From positions 1 through 6,114 of the forward strand of contig CAZGRL010000189.1 in NCBI GenBank assembly GCA_964528155.1: a stretch of DNA of 6,114 bases. Reading direction: 5' to 3'. The notes beneath the pieces were generated by a model that did not search any database, was not told the origin of the DNA, and saw only the letters and a program-made list of their open reading frames with translations. This stretch comes from G001797105 sp964528155 (lineage in GTDB: Bacteria > Chloroflexota > Anaerolineae > Anaerolineales > E44-bin32). A program made the position numbers and the translations under genes. Positions 4,605 to 6,114 of the stretch are shown piece by piece. Numbering within the stretch: the first letter of the stretch is position 1; the number at the start of each line of letters is the position of its first letter.

Positions 4605-6114
4605 ATGGGACTAGTAGCTAGCAGACGCGCCAGCGGCCTCGGCATCACCACCGAATACAAGAACCTCCTGGGGACCTCTTCGTTCCTTGAGCAGCGGCTC
4701 GGAGTCATCGCGCAAGGCACGACTGCCGCGGCTGGATACGGTACGACCAAGACGGCGTATTCGACCGCCTATGACGTCGGCGTTGCCCTCGGCTTCGGCT
4801 CTCCCGCGCATCTGATCGCGCTGGAACTCTGGCCCGAGGACGGCCGTCCCGGGATCGGGTCGATTCCAGTAGAGTTCTTCCCGCTCGCCGACGGCACCAC
4901 TGCTGCGGCCGGCGACATCACTCCAAGCGGAACGTCGACCAAGGCGAGCACCTACTACGTGGACGCCGGCGGAGTGCTTTCGGACCCGTTCACGATCGTA
5001 GCCGGTGCGCTTGCAACGGCGGCGGTCCTGACCGAGGCATCGCGCGCAATGTACCTTGCGTGCGTCGCGGTGACTCACTTCCCTCTGACCATGGGGTTCA
5101 CTTACGACACCGTGACCGAGGACCACACTGGCAGCACTGGCGGCGGCACCGTGGATTCAATGACCGCGACGACCCCGTGTCTCCCCGGTGACTGGACGCT
5201 GGTTTGCACTTCGGCCGAAGAGGGTGCCGGGACGTTCGAGTTGACGGATCCGGAAGGCACCGTGATTTCGTCTGCCATAACCTCCGACGAAGACCCAGGA
5301 ACGGCGGTTGATGAGAGCGGTCTCGCTTTCACTTTGACGACTGCCGGTGATGACTTTGTGGTTGGCGACACCTTCACGATCACCGTTCCAGCGCTGACCG
5401 TGACGGGCACCATGAAGTGGAAGGGGGCCTCCGGAAACTACTGCGAGTTGTCAATCATCGACACGCTCGAAGAGTTGACCTTCACGATCACGCAGCCCAC
5501 GGGCGGCGCCACGAATCCGACCGTCGATGCCGCGTTGGCTCAGGTCGGCAACACGTGGACCACCATGCTGATCAACGCGCTTGAAATCGAGGACACCACC
5601 GCTCTGGAGGCAATCGCCGAATGGGGTGAGGGGCGCTGGGATACTGAGGTCTACAAGCCCGCGATGTGCTTTACCGGCAACACCCACGCGACCGTCGCGC
5701 TGGCCACTGCGGTGTGTGATGGCTACCGTTCGGACCGTGTCAACGCGCAGTGTCCGAACCCTGGCTCTTGTGACCTGCCGTTCCGCGTAGCAGCGCGCGA
5801 GGTGGTGGAGATCATCAAGCAGGCCGCCGAGGATCCCGCATCGGGCCCCGGTGGGCGCGCTTGTCTCGGTCTGAATACTGGCACCGACGCCGAGCAGTGG
5901 ACCGGTACACAGCGCGGCGTCGCGCTGAAGTTGGGTTCGTCCACGATCGTGGTCAGGGACGGAGTGGTCAAGCTCAAGGATACGGTGACGTTCTACCGCC
6001 CCGAGGGGCAGACAAACCCAGCCTACCGCTACGTTCGCACGATCACGAAGTTGCAGAACCTGATCTACCGCTTCGTGGAGGCGTTCGACACCGCGGAGTG
6101 GGAGGAAGCGCCAT
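4605..6114 (+). CDS. Contractile tail sheath protein, Mu gpL-like (3' partial)
   Basis: The frame is open for 503 codons and runs off the right edge. The N-terminus (SRRASGLGITTEYKNLLG, then FLEQRLGVIAQGTTA) matches the opening of Mu-type sheaths, where a short arm leads into '..LPQR..viGQG'. 'ALELWPEDGRPGIGSIPVEFFPLADGTTAAAGDI' (72-105), 'TMKWKGASGNYCEL' (269-282), 'AEWGEGRWDTEVYKPAMCFTGNT' and 'VVRDGVVKLKDTVTFYRPEGQTNPAYRYVRTITKLQNLIYRF' are further family stretches; the last is in the C-terminal core that forms the interlocked sheath mesh. Sheath subunits polymerise round the tail tube and contract to drive it into the cell. An inserted domain occupies about 168-264, making the protein longer than Mu gpL (about 495 residues). 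The cluster of cysteines at 'AVCDGYRSDRVNAQCPNPGSC' is unusual for a sheath. The start is set by GAAGGA eight bases upstream. Confidence 0.87.
   Translation, partial: MGLVASRRASGLGITTEYKNLLGTSSFLEQRLGVIAQGTTAAAGYGTTKTAYSTAYDVGVALGFGSPAHLIALELWPEDGRPGIGSIPVEFFPLADGTTAAAGDITPSGTSTKASTYYVDAGGVLSDPFTIVAGALATAAVLTEASRAMYLACVAVTHFPLTMGFTYDTVTEDHTGSTGGGTVDSMTATTPCLPGDWTLVCTSAEEGAGTFELTDPEGTVISSAITSDEDPGTAVDESGLAFTLTTAGDDFVVGDTFTITVPALTVTGTMKWKGASGNYCELSIIDTLEELTFTITQPTGGATNPTVDAALAQVGNTWTTMLINALEIEDTTALEAIAEWGEGRWDTEVYKPAMCFTGNTHATVALATAVCDGYRSDRVNAQCPNPGSCDLPFRVAAREVVEIIKQAAEDPASGPGGRACLGLNTGTDAEQWTGTQRGVALKLGSSTIVVRDGVVKLKDTVTFYRPEGQTNPAYRYVRTITKLQNLIYRFVEAFDTAEWEEAP
5106..5396 (+). other. Inserted beta-rich domain, copy 3 (in sheath protein)
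   Basis: Residues 168-264 lie between 'VTHFPLTMGFTY' and 'VTGTMKWKGASGN', strands that are near neighbours in Mu-type sheaths. Landmarks are GDWTLVC, GAGTFELTDPEGTVI, then SGLAFTLTTAGDDFVVGDTFTITV. The plan matches copies 1 and 2 (tLxxGxY / WxCxDPxG / GDxITxTV) but the sequence is more distant and closer to the form I recall from many other phage structural proteins. Confidence 0.65.

Noticed and set aside
1..6114. CRISPR array, tRNA, insertion sequence or attachment site
   Set aside because: No regularly spaced direct repeats, cloverleaf sequence, transposase gene or terminal repeat pair is visible.

Overview
The window is part of the late, virion-structure operon of a tailed bacteriophage or prophage. 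Every gene lies on the plus strand, and the genes are tightly spaced and in the conserved head-to-tail order. The DNA is GC-rich by eye. All uncoupled genes have AAGGA- or GGG-type ribosome sites. Nothing names the host beyond a GC-rich bacterium. No integrase, tRNA or bacterial gene is present, so free phage and prophage cannot be told apart.

Layout: (1) 1-496, the C-terminal end of a capsid maturation protease/scaffold protein entering from the left, with a probable internal start for a free scaffold at 113. (2) 529-1218, a lambda gpD-like head decoration protein. (3) 1219-1394, a GC-rich spacer full of inverted repeats. (4) 1395-2513, a lambda gpE-family major capsid protein. (5) 2534-2558, a strong hairpin. 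(6) 2571-3125, a gene in the lambda FI position whose C-terminal half is an internal duplication. (7) 3129-3512, a small head-tail joining (neck) protein carrying a perfect 14-bp inverted repeat inside its coding sequence. (8) 3509-4513, a tail-terminator/neck-type protein, overlapping the previous gene by 4 bases. (9) 4514-4604, a second hairpin-rich spacer. (10) 4605 to the right edge, a Mu gpL-like contractile tail sheath protein without its C-terminus.

Together the products build a procapsid (protease/scaffold, capsid, decoration), close its portal end (FI-like, joining and terminator proteins) and build a contractile tail (sheath). The particle is therefore a myovirus with a lambda-type head and a Mu-type tail, a mosaic that is plausible but not proven without the flanking genes.

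The most notable signal is a beta-rich domain of about 85-105 residues that appears as an insert in three different structural proteins: decoration, terminator-like and sheath. The copies in the first two are clearly related to each other; the sheath copy is a more distant variant. Other signals are hairpins ending 1-3 bases upstream of the ribosome site of three structural genes, the 14-bp inverted repeat, the FI-like duplication, and a patch of rare codons inside it.
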